From Blepharisma japonicum (lineage: Eukaryota; Ciliophora; Heterotrichea; Heterotrichida; Blepharismidae): DNA of 64,000 nucleotides. Location of the stretch: NCBI GenBank assembly GCA_949751835.1, contig CATKHK010000027.1, positions 248,001-312,000 of the forward strand, read 5' to 3'. The position numbers and the translations under genes are program-made. Shown here piece after piece: positions 9,741-22,718 of this stretch. Below the pieces are notes generated by a model that worked only from the letters and a program-made list of their open reading frames with translations, made no database searches and was not told the DNA's origin. How positions within the stretch are numbered: the stretch's first letter is position 1; each line of letters begins with the position of its first letter.

Positions 9741-12695
9741 ATGCTTAGAGGCCGAAGATCATTTTCTTGGAAACTTTTGCAGACCAAAGAGCATCCTGAC
9801 TTCAAAATTGTCTCTAACATTTACACACATGATCCATTAGGATCAAAAGTTATCCATCTCAAAACAGCAGACAATCACAAAGCATTTGCCTCATTATTCC
9901 GCACTACTCCAGACAACAGTAAAGGAACTCCTCATTGCTTAGAGCACATCACCTTATGTGGTTCTGAGAAATTCCCCGTCCGAGACCCATTTTTTAAAAT
10001 GATAAGCCGATCATTAAATTCCTATATGAATGCATGAACAGGGCCAGACTTCACAATGTATCCTTTCAGCACACAAAATGATAAAGACTTTTCCAATTTA
10101 TTGAGCATCTACTTAGATGCTACTTTTTTCCCACTTATAACCTACCCGAATTTCCGTCAAGAAGCATGGCGTACAGAGTTTGAAGAAGGAAAATTAGAAT
10201 ACAAAGGTGTTGTTTTCAATGAAATGAAGGCTACTATCACAGACTCAAACGATTTCTTTATTCATCTTATAAATAAATATCTATTAGAAGGCACCACTTA
10301 CCAGTATAACTCAGGAGGAGATCCTACCGAAATCCCATCGCTATCTTATGAGGAGTTAAAAGAATTTCATAGAAAGTTTTATCATCCTTCCAACGCAACT
10401 TTTATGTTTTATGGGGATATGGACATACAGAAATATCTGCAAGAGCTAGAAGAAAATGCTTTGAATAAATTCCAAAAATTAGAAATGGATACCAGTGTAG
10501 GTTTAGCTGTAAAAAGAAGTGAGCCACTTAGTATAAATGAGAAGTTTCCTGCTGATGAAGTATCAGTTGACCCAGATAAACAAGGGAAATTCTCAATGTC
10601 TTATTTGTGCCCAGAGATGTCAAAAGATCCTTATTTTAATTTTTGTATGAGTGTGTTGAGCTCGTCTTTAATTGATGGTCAAAATACCCCACTTTATAAG
10701 GCTTTGTTAGAAACACAATTAGGAAAATCATTTCTTTCTGGGACTGGATTTGATGCATCATCAAGGGAGTCTACTTTTACAATAGGTTTAAATGGGATTA
10801 AAGAGTCAGACAAAGAAGCTATAGAAAAAGCTATTCTCCAGACATTAGAAAACTGTGCAGAAAATGGAATTGATAGAAGTTTGATTGATTCATCAATTCA
10901 TCAGATAGAAATTAGGGTAAAACAGGTAAAATCCAATTTTGGGCTGATGCTAATTTCCTCTATGGTACCTTTTGTGCTTCATAATGGTGATCCATTAACT
11001 CCATTATATATAAATGAATATGTAAATAGACTAAGACAAGATTTAGCTGAAGGAAAACCTGTTTTCCAAAATTTAATCAAAGAGCATTTATTAGGAAACA
11101 GCAATAGAGTTACAATTTTAGGAGTTCCTGACACAAAATATGCAGAAAAATTAATTGAAGAAGAAAACAATAGACTAAAATCACTTGAAGAAAAGCTTAC
11201 AGAAGAAGAGAAAAAAAATCTAGAGGAAGAAGCCAAAACTTTATTAGAAGACCAAGAAAAACCACAAAATGTTGATTTGCTTCCTACACTAATGGTTAGC
11301 GATATTGATCCTAAAATTGATTTAATTGATTATGCATTCCAAACAAAAGTAAACGAAATTCCTGTCAAGTTTATAGAACAGCCTACAAATGGAATAAGCT
11401 ACATTCGTCTTAAAATCGACATCTCAAATTTGCCTGAAAGGATAAAACCTTTCCTTCCATTATATAATCGTCTTGTAAACCAAGTTGGCACTAAAAAACA
11501 CTCCCATGGCGATTTTGACAATTTAAAAGATATGTACACAGTTTCAGGAGTCTCCTGCTCTTCTATAGTCGCTTGTGAAAACGATTCACTTGATAGCCAT
11601 ACTGAGCAGTTATCCTATAAAATCGCATTTTTAGATAGAAATATTGACAAAGGATTTGAAATTTTTTCTGAATTTTTAAACGATATTATTTTTTCTGAGC
11701 ATGACCATATAAGCAGATTAATACAAAGAAGTGTAAAAAGTAGAACGGATGAGCTAAATAATGAAGGAATGAGCTATGCAACAAGTATTTCATCAGCTTC
11801 TTTAAGCCCAGCAGGAAATGCATATGAAGGATTAAAAATACTCCAGCATGACTGTTTAATAGCGAATAGTTTATTAAGCCAAAATACTTCCGAGCACACT
11901 TTGTCTGGTATTGCAAGCAAGCTTAATGAAATTCACCAGTTTTTGATGCAGAGAAAAAATATGGAAGTGCTAGTTCACACATCAGAACTGAACAACCTAA
12001 AAGAAATTTTCATTCAAAAGATTGAACAACTGTCAAGTGGATTCGAGCTGGAAAATAGAAAGTTTTTATATGAAGGAAGCTATAAGCTACCATTTTCTCC
12101 ATCATTAATAAGGGAATATTACACTCTACCAATGCAAGTAAATTATGTAATTGAAGCAGTCAAAGGAACTTCATTACTAAGCGCAGATCATGGCCCACTT
12201 AGTATTTTATGTGAACTGCTGTCAATGAATATGTTTTTGAGAGAAATCAGAGAAAAAGGTGGAGCATATGGAGGAGGGATAAAATCAAACACAAATACAG
12301 GAGTCCTTACACTTTATTCTTATAGAGATCCAAATAATTTGAAAACTTACCAAGCTTTTGAAAAATGCATCAATGAAGTTTGTAGGGCAGAATTTGGCCA
12401 GAGACAGATAGATGAAGCGAAATTAAGTGCATTTTCGAAAATCGATAAGCCTATTCCAGCATTTGATAAAGGATTAGGGTTATTCTTCCATGGTCTCACA
12501 AATGAATTAAGACAAAGTATTCGAACTAAAGTTTTAGAAGTCAATAAGAGTGATTTGTTGAGAGTAGCTGAGCAATATCTGCTAAAGCCATTACAAAGCA
12601 AGCAGTCATCAAGAGTGATTTTTGGATCAGATTCAATAGATAAAAATTTGCTTGCTGAAGAGAATTTCGTAGTAAAAAGACCAATCAATAAATAA
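9741..12695 (+). CDS. Presequence protease-like M16C metallopeptidase
   Basis: This is a 984-aa M16C peptidase of the PreP type, which degrades mitochondrial targeting peptides and other short peptides inside the organelle. The inverted zinc site is H65-C-L-E-H69. It is followed by SRSLNSYMNAWTGPDFTMYP, in which Trp99 is encoded by TGA (10035-10037) at a position inside the conserved block, and by GVVFNEMK, which carries the distal Glu. The C-terminal half has the REKGGAYGGG substrate-binding motif. An internal Glu/Lys-rich linker (about 460-510) joins the two halves, as in PreP. The N-terminus MLRGRRSFSWK is basic and could be a short mitochondrial targeting sequence. Length fits PreP (about 1000 aa). 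There is no intron. Confidence 0.93.
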
Positions 12696-12794
12696 TTGAA
12701 TAGATTTTTATAAGAAAATAAATTTATGCGTTAAAATACTGCTGATTAATAAGCCTCTTTGATAAAAAATTCTATCTTTTCCAGCATTTCATAA

Positions 12795-13892
12795 ATGGAA
12801 AATCGCTCCAAATGTGAGATAGCAAAATCCCACCCAAATCATGAGAAAAAGAAAGAGACCCGTTGCATAAAACACTTACCTTCACCTACTAAGCAAAAAA
12901 ATATAAAAAAAGCTAAAGAAGATTTGGCTAATAAAAAACCCTTAGTTGGGATTCCTAATTTAAAATTCGACAATCATAAAAGCTCCACAAATCGATCTTG
13001 CATTACAATTTCGACTTCACAAAGCTGCAAAGCTTTAAGTGATCGTAATAATGCATCAAGCCAAAAGCCAGTTAAATCAAGAAGTGTAAAAAAGAAAAAT
13101 TTAATTACTCCTAGAAGCACAAAATCTAAAAGGTCAGGCTCTTCAATTTCTAAAACCACAAACGAAAGTTCAGCAATTACTCACCCAATTTCTTCTGAGA
13201 GGATAAGGTCAAATTGCGAAAGTCAAATGCCCATCCACTCAGATTTGTCTAAATCTTTTACCCATTTAAGCCAATCTGACTTACAAAATATAATCCTTAA
13301 TAAAACTTTTGAATTTCAAGAAATCCTTGAAAATGAATTAAAAGGCAAACCAAAGACACCTTACCAAATCTCAAAAGAGCAAAGATTAAAGGCAAAAAAC
13401 CAAGCTTTAGCTAGAAAAAGAGATGAAATTAAGCAAAAGCTTGAAGAAGAGGAGCTAGAGCGAGCTAAAAAATCAGCTGAGCTTTTCCACAAATCATGTG
13501 AATTCAGGCTTAAAAGAGCTATAGAAAACAGCCTTAAAAAGTACCAAACAGCATTACATGTAGAAGATGCCAAAATGATAAAAGAGCAGCAAAAAACTCT
13601 TGAAAAACAAAAGCAAGTTGCTATCGAAAGCATTCAGAATTTTTATAACGACAGAATCCAGCTCCTCAAAGAAAAAATCGATGAGCAGAAATTCTATCAG
13701 AAAATAGTAGAGTACGACCAAAAGAAACGACTTTCTGAAGCAGAGAAACTTCATAAGGCAGAGCGAAAAAAGCACTTAAAAGATCAAACAAGCCTCTTGC
13801 ACTGCGATGATTCAGATTTTCTTTCATTAGAAGCTAAAGAGTTTGAAGAAAGAATAATTGAGAGGTACAAAAAGGAATCCTTCATATCATAA
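12795..13892 (+). CDS. Coiled-coil protein of unknown function
   Basis: This 365-aa protein has no recognised family. Residues 1-170 are Ser/Lys/Asn-rich and probably disordered. Residues 190-340 form a long, highly charged helix rich in Lys, Glu and Gln, typical of coiled coils in ciliary or cytoskeletal proteins. Cytoskeletal function is only a guess. It lies 99 bp after the PreP gene, and its TAA is 23 bp before the ATG of the glycogen debranching enzyme on the same strand. Confidence 0.75.
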   Translation: MENRSKCEIAKSHPNHEKKKETRCIKHLPSPTKQKNIKKAKEDLANKKPLVGIPNLKFDNHKSSTNRSCITISTSQSCKALSDRNNASSQKPVKSRSVKKKNLITPRSTKSKRSGSSISKTTNESSAITHPISSERIRSNCESQMPIHSDLSKSFTHLSQSDLQNIILNKTFEFQEILENELKGKPKTPYQISKEQRLKAKNQALARKRDEIKQKLEEEELERAKKSAELFHKSCEFRLKRAIENSLKKYQTALHVEDAKMIKEQQKTLEKQKQVAIESIQNFYNDRIQLLKEKIDEQKFYQKIVEYDQKKRLSEAEKLHKAERKKHLKDQTSLLHCDDSDFLSLEAKEFEERIIERYKKESFIS

Positions 13893-13915
13893 TACTGCTA
13901 TTTAATCCAATAATA

Positions 13916-16900
13916 ATGGTTAAAAAGGTGATTTGTAAACTTGATGGGAATGACGGCAGCTTTCCTCAGCCTTCTAAGTCAAGCTTTATTTATCGAGTCG
14001 AGCCAGGGACGACTGTAAGCTTTCAAGTTGAAGCCGGGTCAGTTGTAAACACAGAGAACACGGTTCTTATACTTGATATTCACCGAGGAACGCATCCAGA
14101 AATTCAAGCAACTCCAGGCTCTTTAAGTCCTCTAGGTCATTGGATTTGTGATGTCACTTTTTCAACTCCAGGCAACTATAATATCTTCATAGAGTACACA
14201 GACAAAGTCTCAAAGGAAAAAATCCAAGGATCAGTAAATTATCTCATTGTCGACCCAGAGATCAAAATTGGAGGAAAAGTGATACCCATCAATGGAATTT
14301 GCATGCAAAGTGTCTTGTCGCGCTCTCTTGGACCTATAAATAGATGGTTTGAGGTATTGAAACACCAGAATGGGCTGGGATATAATTTATTTCACTTGAC
14401 GCCTATACAGGAGCTAGGACCATCACAAAGCTTGTATAGCATTAATGACCCTAATAAATTAAATCCAGAGCTGTTCCCGGGGCTTGAAACTGTAAATATT
14501 ATATAGGAAGAGGCAAAAATTCAGGTTTTGCAAAATGTTTTGGGACAGCTAGAAAATGAAGGAGTAGGGTGTATTCAAGATGTCGTGCTTAATCACTCAG
14601 CTGATGGCTGCCAATTTTTAGAGGAGCACCCTAATGCGACTTATAACTTGAAAAACTGCCCATATCTGACTGTAGCTTATGAGCTGGATAAAGCTTTGTG
14701 TGAATTTTCTACATCTTTATGGAAAAGATGTGTGAAAAACTACGGAAACCGCAATAGGATAGAAAATGAAAGAGATCTAAGCAATATTATAAGAATTTTA
14801 AGAGTTGAACTGCTACCTTCATTGAGGCTACAAGAGTATTTCCAAATTAATACAGAAAAGGCTTACCAAGATTTTCTAAATAATGAGACCCATAAGACAC
14901 TAGATATTAACTTAGCTCAAGAATTGCTCTCCAAAGGAACCGAATACTTTATGAAGAAATATGCAGTAGCTGGTGAAGGAGAAGGAAGATTTTTAACTAC
15001 AATTAACGGCGAACTTGTTTGGAGAGCTTTCAACACACTCAAAATGAACAGAGACACCATCTTATCTGAAGCCAGAAAGCTGATTAACGGAATAAATTCA
15101 TACTTATTAGGAAGATATGAAAGACACCAAGGAGAAATCATAAGCAACATAGAAGGAGATATAAGATACCATAAGATTGAACAAAATAACGTAGAAATAA
15201 CCCCTGCAAATCCGCTTGTGAAGCCTTATTTTTACCAGCTTAGAAGTGGAGATGTAGCATTGTTTAATGGATTTATTATTGGCTATAACGAAGTATTAAA
15301 AGATTTCGCTGATAAAGAAGGCTGGCAATATTTCAGAAGAAATGTAGTCATTTGGAGTGACTGCATTAAGCTAAGATATGGAAGCTCTCGATATGACTGC
15401 CCTGAGCTTTGGGATAGAATGGAAAACTATGTCACAAATGTAGCCAAAATTTTCAAAGGAATTCGTCTTGATAACGCGCACTCAACTCCTCTTCATGTCT
15501 CTGAATATTTACTATCTAAAGCTCGTTTGGCTAATCCTAATCTTTTTGTAATAGCAGAACTGTTTACAAGTGACCAAAACACAGACTCTTTATTTGTCAG
15601 AAGATTAGGAATTAATTGTCTTATACGTGAAGCTATGATGGCTAATAACCCAAGGACGCTGGGGAGGCTTGTTTATGAGTTCGGAAATGGAGAAATTGCA
15701 TCTCTAGGGAGTCTTGAAGAAACTGATCTTAACAACAGCAGCTTACTTGGGATACACCCTGAATCAGGAGCAACCAAACTTATTGCATGGCCTGTTCCTG
15801 CAATTTTTTATGACTGCACACATGATAACGAAACTCCAGCACAAAAAAGAACAGCTCAGGACGCATTGCCAAATGCTGCAATGGTCGCTTTATGCAACTG
15901 TGCTATTTCTTCTACAAGAGGATACGATGAATTAATTCCTAAACAGCTATCAGTAGTTACTGAAAGAAGACTTTATAAATTGCCAGTTATTGAAGAACAA
16001 AAAGTAAATGAAATTAAAGTACTTGAAGGAGAAAATGAAGAATATATAAAAGTCTTTGTAGAGTATACAAGAGGAGAGCCGGCCAGAGAAATCTTTATTA
16101 AAGGAGAATGGGATGGATGGGCAAAACCTATACATTTAGAAAAATCTGGAGAAAATAATATGTGGAAATCGGCTTTATTGTTCCCAAAATCATATGCTGG
16201 GAGAGAATTTAATTATAAGTATATAGTTGATGGAGTGTGGCTACATGATCCAAAATTCAGATTTTCAGGCACTGGAGCTTATACTAATAATATTCTATCA
16301 GTAAATCCTCAAGTAATCAGCCCAGGAAATTCAGAAAATCTCTGCCCTGCTAAAAAATATCTTAATTATCTCCATACCTTTTTAGCCGAAAATGGCTATA
16401 ATGAATTGTATGTCCATCAATGTACAGAAGATATGGCAATGGTTATTAGACAAAACCCTAAAACGCTTGAAAGCTATGTCTTGGTTGCTAGGTCTGCTCA
16501 TTATAACTCCAACGATGCGATTTCTTTTAATGGGCTAAAATTGCCAGGATTATTAGACAGGGTTGAGTTTATAGCCACTTTGGCTATGAAAAGTACCAGA
16601 TTTGAAGAGCATCACGATCTTGTCAACGGGCTAGCTGGTAACTTAGAATTTACCACAAATTTAGCCCAATTTTGCAACGTTTCCAGAGACAACAGTGAAA
16701 ATGTTGATGTGCTGAATTTCTTTAGAATCCCACAAGCTTTCATAGCCATTGTGAAGACAAAACTCAATGCAGAAACCTTAGAAGGGATTGAAAAAGGATA
16801 CGAATTTTTAGCAAGCTTCCACAATTGCAGAGAAATTTTTGAAGGATTAAGCTTACAGCAGGTAAATCATATACTTTGGAGATGCAGCCAAGAGGAGCTT

Positions 16901-18682
16901 GATGCTTCTGGAGGAAAAAGAGATGTGTATGGGATACCTGGGTATAAAGCATTTAATTATGCAGGATTAGGTGGACTTATTGCCGAGTTTCTGCCGCTTA
17001 CGATTGGAAATAAACTTGGGCATGAAATATTCAATAACTTGAGACAAGGAAGCTGACTTATTGATTACAATGTGGCTAGGCTGCAGCAATATGAAATACC
17101 TGCTAGGCTTCAACAATTCGTTCATGATCATTTTGGCAAAATCAAATCTTTGCCAAGAGGAGTGATCCCTAAGCATTTTGTAAAGACAGTATTCTTATTA
17201 TTCAGGAACATAAAGCTTTATGTCCTAAGAGACTTATTCAAGGGAAGCAAACTTTTCAATGACTCAGATGATAGTTTAGTGGATTACTTAGGAGTTGCAG
17301 TATCACAGTTTTGGGGAAGAGTCCCAAGTGCAATATCTCACATAGGAGCAGACTCGCTTTCAGCAGGTCTTCCACACTTTTCTGTAGGCTTTATGAGATG
17401 CTGGGGTAGAGATACTTTTATTTCTCTAAGAGGATTATTATTATGCACAGGCATGTGGCAAGAAGCAAGAGAAACCATTATCACATATGCATCTGTCATG
17501 CAAAATGGCTTAATTCCAAACTTGCTAGACTCTGGAAATAACTCGCGCTATAATGCAAGAGATGCAACTTGGTTTTTCATGCAAGCCATTCAAGATTATA
17601 TTAAAATGTCTCCTGAAGGCGCTGCTATTTTGCAAGAAATGGTAAAACTTCGCTTCAAAAATGGTGAAATTGACCATTCAGATACCCCACCAATTCACCT
17701 TGCAGAAATAGTTCAAACAATTTTGCAAGCCCATGCAAGAGGAATTGAATTTAGAGAAAGAAATGCTGGAATAAGAATAGATGCACACATGCGTGATGAA
17801 GGCTTCAACATAAAGATAACATTTGATCCTCAGACAGGATTTATTTATGGAGGAAATAGGTCGAACTGTGGAACCTGGATGGATAAAATGGGAAGCTCTC
17901 CTAAAGCAGGCAACAAAGGAGTCCCTGCGACACCCAGAGATGGGGCCTCAATTGAAATTATTGGACTTTTGTACTCCAGCGTAGACTTTTTCGCTAAATT
18001 ATTCGAAGAAGGAAAATTCCCGTACCAAGGTGTGACCCTCTCAGACCATACACATTTAAGCTACAATGAGTGGAAAACTAGAATTGAGCAGTCTTTTGAA
18101 AATTATTTCTTTATCCCAGAAAATGGGGATTCTCCACATGTAAACAGGAAGCATTTAGGAATTCCTGGAATTTATAAAGACACACTAAGAAGCTCGAATG
18201 ATTATACTGACTATCAGCTAAGACCAAACCAATGCATTGCAATGGCAGTTGCCTCAAAACTTTTCAATCCAGAGCATGCAGCTTTTGCACTCAGCCAAAT
18301 AACAAAATATTTAATGCCAGGGGTTGGGAAAGGACAAGTTGGAATAAGGACTTTGAATGAGGAAGATAGGGATTATAGGGCATTTTATGATAATTCTAAT
18401 GACTCAAATGATTATTCTATCGCACAAGGGTTTAGCTATCATAATGGACCTGAATGGGTCTGGCCTGTTGGGTATTACTTAAGAGCGCTGTTAGCATTTG
18501 ACCCATCTAAAGTAGATTTTGTAATGAAATGTCTTAAGGAGCATAGAACTTACATAGAAAACTCAGCTTGGATGTCAATCTGTGAGCTGACAGATAAAGG
18601 TGGAAAAGAAAACAAATTTTCAAGCATGGCTCAAGCTTGGAGTGTGTCGACACTTATTGAAGTCCTTTATGAATTACGCTAA
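13916..18682 (+). CDS. Glycogen debranching enzyme (AGL/GDE type) with internal CBM48-like module
   Basis: This bifunctional eukaryotic-type enzyme combines 4-alpha-glucanotransferase and amylo-1,6-glucosidase, 1583 aa, made of two exons split by a 15-nt intron at 14492-14506 (phase 0). In order: an N-terminal beta-sandwich; the transferase domain with DVVLNHSADG, RLDNAHSTPLHV, VIAELFT and HDNETP; an unexpected CBM48/AMPK-beta-like module at about 700-795; then the GH133 glucosidase domain with MRCWGRDTFISLRG, NARDATWFF and YGGNRSNCGTWMDK. Trp in RQGSWLIDYNV is TGA (17054-17056), where the animal enzyme also has Trp. Cytosolic glycogen or starch-like reserve breakdown is inferred. The CBM48 insertion is not a feature I know from animal or yeast enzymes. 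Confidence 0.95.
14492..14506 (+). other. 15-nt spliceosomal intron in the debranching enzyme gene
   Basis: The sequence gtaaatattatatag has GT...AG ends and A at position 10. Removal joins ELFPGLET to EEAKIQVLQNV in frame (phase 0) and restores a continuous debranching enzyme. Retention would insert an in-frame TAG. Confidence 0.93.
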
Positions 18683-19012
18683 TTTAACCATAAGCTTATT
18701 TAATTTATAATTATCTATTTACTAATTTGTGTATTTTAATACACAATTATCAAGAAAACTCAGAAAGAAATAATATCATCATAAAATATTTACTTTAAGT
18801 ATTTACCTAAATATAAACTAATTTCCATTCAAGTCAAATATTTTCACCTATTTGTTCTGTTAGGTTGTCTAAAAGTTCCATTTACAATATTAAACTTTTT
18901 ATCAATAAAAATTATTCACCACATCCAAGTAATTTGTATAATACTTTGCTTTATCTCTACATAATTTCCAACATTCTAATATTCCTGATCACTTTTTATA
19001 TCAATAAAATTA
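18683..19012. other. Intergenic region, AT-rich
   Basis: This is 330 bp between the debranching enzyme stop and the aconitase start on the same strand. I see nothing beyond AT-rich sequence; the 3' part must contain the aconitase promoter and leader. Confidence 0.4.
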
Positions 19013-21682
19013 ATGGAAGGAAACAATCCATTCAACTCTCGCTGCCTTCAAGAGCTTCAAGCTAATGGTCAAACTTACAAGTATTACAGTCTCCCATCTC
19101 TCAATGACGCTCGTTTAGACAAACTCCCATACTCCATAAGAATTCTCCTTGAAAGTGCAATCCGCAATTGTGATGAATTCTCGATCAAGTCTTCTGACGT
19201 CGAAAACATCTTGAACTGGGCAACTACAAGTCAAATGGACATTGAAATTCCTTTCAAGCCTGCACGTGTTGTTTTGCAAGACTTCACTGGAGTCCCAGCT
19301 GTTGTTGACCTTGCTGCTATGCGTGATGCAATGCTGCGAATGGGAAATGACCCACAGAAAATCAATCCTCTGTGTCCTGCTGATCTCGTAATTGACCACT
19401 CAATCCAAGCTGATATAGCAAGATCTCCAGATGCTCTAAGAATGAACGAAGAAATCGAGTTCAACAGAAACAAAGAACGCTTTGAGTTCTTAAAATGGGG
19501 ACAAAATGCTTTCCAGAACTTTTTGATTGTCCCACCTGGCTCAGGAATTGTCCATCAAGTCAACTTGGAATATCTTGCAAGAATTATTTTTAATTCTAAT
19601 GGATATTTGTACCCAGACTCAGTTGTCGGAACAGATAGCCATACCACTATGATTAATGGAGCTGGAGTTGTAGGCTGGGGTGTTGGAGGAATTGAAGCAG
19701 AAGCAGTCATGCTCGGCCAAGTAATTTCAATGGTTTTACCACAAGTTATAGGATTTAGACTAACTGGAACTCTCCCACAAACAGCAACTGCAACAGATTT
19801 AGTCTTGACAGCAACTAAGATGCTCAGACAAAGAGGAGTTGTAGGAAAATTCGTAGAATTCTTCGGACCTGGTGTTGAAGGCTTATCCATTGCAGACAGA
19901 GCCACAATAGCTAATATGTCCCCTGAATATGGTGCAACTATGGGATATTTCCCTATGGACCACAAGACTTTGGATTATTTAAGATCATCTGGAAGAACTG
20001 ATGAACAGATTGCATATATTGAAGCTTATTTAAGAGCTCAAGGCTTATTTAGAGATTTCAATGGTCCTGATCCTGAGTTTTCAGGCGCAGTTTTAGAGCT
20101 CGACTTAAGCACAGTTGTGCCTTGTGTTGCTGGACCTAAAAGACCACATGATAGAGTCCCAGTCTCAGACTTAAAGAACGATTTTTTGACTGGACTTACA
20201 GGACCAGTGAATTTCAAAGGATTCGGAGTTCCAAATCCAGATGCAGCAGTCAACTTTGACTATCATGGCCAGCAGACCACCATTAAGCACGGCTCAGTTG
20301 TGATTGCAGCCATCACTTCATGCACAAACACTTCAAATCCTGATGTTATGCTTGCTGCTGGCTTATTAGCTAGAAATGCAGTTGCCAAAGGATTAACAGT
20401 TTCCCCTCATATCAAGACTACTTTGTCACCAGGCTCAGGAGTTGTTACTAGATATTTAGAGCTTGCAGGCGTTTTACCACATTTAACTCAGCTTGGTTTT
20501 GCTTTGGCAGGCTATGGCTGTATGACTTGTATTGGAAACAGTGGAGATCTTGATGAAAGCGTCCAAAAAGCAATTCAATCAGAAGATTTAGTAGCTGCAG
20601 CTGTTTTATCAGGCAACAGAAACTTTGAAGGCAGAGTAAATCCATTCACTAGAGCCAACTATTTAGCTTCTCCTCCTCTTGTGGTCGCTTACGCTTTGGC
20701 AGGAAGAGTTGACATTGATTTTGAGACTGAACCTTTAGGCACTTTTGAAGGTGCCCCTGTGTTCTTGCGTGACGTCTGGCCGACCCGTGATGCTATTGCT
20801 CAAACAGTCTCAGAAGTAATTAAACCAGAAATGTACAGAGAAGTTTATACAAGAATTGCCCAAGGCACCCCATCATGGAATTCTTTACAAGTATCAGAAG
20901 GGTTTTTATATGAGTGGAAAGAAGAGTCCACTTATATCCACAATCCACCTTTCTTCCTTGGCCTAACTGCAGATGTTCCAGCAATCAGAGATATCACTGA
21001 TGCATATGTCCTTCTTAAGCTTGGAGACTCAATTACAACTGACCATATTTCTCCAGCAGGAAACATTTCTAAGAACTCCCCAGCTGCAAGATATTTGACA
21101 TCTAGAGGAGTCCAGCCTAAAGACTTCAACTCATATGGTTCCAGAAGAGGAAATGATGAAGTCATGGCAAGAGGAACTTTTGCTAATATCAGACTTATCA
21201 ATCAACTTGTTCAGAATCCAGGCCCTCAGACGGTACATTTCCCAACTGGTGAGACTATTGATATTTTCGATGCAAGCCAAAGGTATCAACACGATGGACA
21301 ACAGCTCATTGTGATTGCTGGAAAAGAATACGGCTCAGGGTCTTCTAGAGATTGGGCTGCTAAAGGACCATTCCTATTAGGAATTAAAGCAGTCATTGCA
21401 GAAAGCTATGAAAGAATCCATAGATCTAACTTAATTGGCATGGGAATTTTACCACTGCAGTTCAAGCAAGGAGAAAATGCAGCAACTTATGGGTTGACTG
21501 GAACTGAGAGATATACAATTGCACTTGGAGGACAAGTTAAAGTAAACCAAATGATTGAAGTAACTACAAGTGATGGAAATAGATTTGAAGTCATGACAAG
21601 AATTGATACTGATGTAGAAGTGGAGTATTTCAGACATAACGGCATTCTGAATTACGTCTTAAGAAAGCTTAATAAAGCATAA
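19013..21682 (+). CDS. ACO1: Aconitate hydratase, cytosolic/IRP1 type
   Basis: This is an 889-aa aconitase that interconverts citrate and isocitrate through a [4Fe-4S] cluster. The three cluster ligands are Cys437 (TSCTNTSNP) and Cys503 and Cys506 ([12 protein letters not shown]), the same residue numbers as in human IRP1/ACO1, which is also 889 aa. Other family blocks are [43 protein letters not shown] and [17 protein letters not shown]. There is no clear mitochondrial presequence, so a cytosolic location is more likely. Whether it also binds iron-responsive RNA elements cannot be told from sequence. All Trp codons are TGG, unlike the TGA-rich neighbours, and GC content is visibly higher, as expected for strongly expressed metabolic genes. 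Confidence 0.97.
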   Translation: MEGNNPFNSRCLQELQANGQTYKYYSLPSLNDARLDKLPYSIRILLESAIRNCDEFSIKSSDVENILNWATTSQMDIEIPFKPARVVLQDFTGVPAVVDLAAMRDAMLRMGNDPQKINPLCPADLVIDHSIQADIARSPDALRMNEEIEFNRNKERFEFLKWGQNAFQNFLIVPPGSGIVHQVNLEYLARIIFNSNGYLYPDSVVGTDSHTTMINGAGVVGWGVGGIEAEAVMLGQVISMVLPQVIGFRLTGTLPQTATATDLVLTATKMLRQRGVVGKFVEFFGPGVEGLSIADRATIANMSPEYGATMGYFPMDHKTLDYLRSSGRTDEQIAYIEAYLRAQGLFRDFNGPDPEFSGAVLELDLSTVVPCVAGPKRPHDRVPVSDLKNDFLTGLTGPVNFKGFGVPNPDAAVNFDYHGQQTTIKHGSVVIAAITSCTNTSNPDVMLAAGLLARNAVAKGLTVSPHIKTTLSPGSGVVTRYLELAGVLPHLTQLGFALAGYGCMTCIGNSGDLDESVQKAIQSEDLVAAAVLSGNRNFEGRVNPFTRANYLASPPLVVAYALAGRVDIDFETEPLGTFEGAPVFLRDVWPTRDAIAQTVSEVIKPEMYREVYTRIAQGTPSWNSLQVSEGFLYEWKEESTYIHNPPFFLGLTADVPAIRDITDAYVLLKLGDSITTDHISPAGNISKNSPAARYLTSRGVQPKDFNSYGSRRGNDEVMARGTFANIRLINQLVQNPGPQTVHFPTGETIDIFDASQRYQHDGQQLIVIAGKEYGSGSSRDWAAKGPFLLGIKAVIAESYERIHRSNLIGMGILPLQFKQGENAATYGLTGTERYTIALGGQVKVNQMIEVTTSDGNRFEVMTRIDTDVEVEYFRHNGILNYVLRKLNKA

Positions 21683-22718
21683 AAACATTTTATCATATTG
21701 TGCTGTAATAGGAAATAATTAAAAATTAAATATGAATTAATTACTGATCAACTAATTTTACATAAATCATAAAGATATGATAATTTTAAAATAATAAGAA
21801 AATTATAGAAAACAGAAAACCAAAAATCAATTTTAAAATTAATGCATGAAAAATATTATGCACGTATAAACACTTATAAAATTTTCTGATTTGTGAGCAA
21901 AAATAAAAAAATTGTCTCTTGAAGCTCTTTCTGCTGCTTGAAATAATAACGAAAATTAAGAAGAATTTGCAGTGACCCAAGTTCATAGAATAATATAAAA
22001 ATTGAGAATTTCATTAGATATATCGGGATGATAGTTTTGATTTCATCCTCAAAAAAATCTATTTTGTGTATATAATTAGCAGCAAAAGCATAACTAGGAT
22101 ACAAATTTATAGCAACATTCCATTTATGCTCTATTACTCGTCACTATTATTTGGATAATCAAGAATTGCACATCAAAGGCGACAATTGAATCATAATACT
22201 TTAAATTCAGAATCAAACAATTTTTAAAAAAAATTCTAGAGATTGCGAGGCTAATTTAAGGTTTTCTTATGCTAAATCTTTAATCATGGTATCATAATTT
22301 TAATCAGTGTAAATACCTACAAATTTTTATTGTGTATAATTCTTCTATAATTTTAGATAAAATATAGGGTTGCTAATTCATTGGTTTCTCAAAAGTCTAT
22401 GTCAGTAAGCTTAAGCAAGGCTCTATTATATGAATACTTTATTTTCTGATGTAAAATTCAGTCATATAATTTGATAGCTGGCTAATTAAAATTGATAATC
22501 CCAACTTATTGTGCTTATTAAATTTTCCATTGCCTAATTATTTTCAAGCCCTATTATCCTATGAATTATAAGGATAAAAATAGCTATTTTCACTCTAAAC
22601 TTTGGATCTTAACTTTATCATATACTAAGAACCACTTTAAGTAAATACTTTGCTAATCAACATTTATTATTGGTACTTCTTTTTGAAAGTTAAAATTTCA
22701 GTATTAAAAAATTATAAA
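21683..22718. other. Intergenic region, AT-rich, about 1 kb
   Basis: I find no supported gene. On the minus strand, 21874-22143 is open for about 90 codons with one TGA, but it has no ATG near its start and its peptide is hydrophobic and composition-driven. It is treated as chance. The right end is the upstream region of the orphan gene at 22719. Confidence 0.4.

Noticed and set aside
10035-10037. Premature stop or pseudogene in the PreP-like gene
   Set aside because: The TGA falls at a conserved block and the frame continues intact for 885 codons; it is a Trp codon, as elsewhere in the window.
21874-22143. Minus-strand open frame of about 90 codons with a hydrophobic peptide
   Set aside because: It is preceded directly by TAG, no 15-16 nt GT...AG intron can extend it, the first ATG leaves only 46 residues, and I recognise no family.
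22650-22718. Upstream ATG for the orphan at 22719
   Set aside because: The added 23 residues are hydrophobic and composition-driven; the following MLPSMDQ start gives a normal protein. The choice is not certain.
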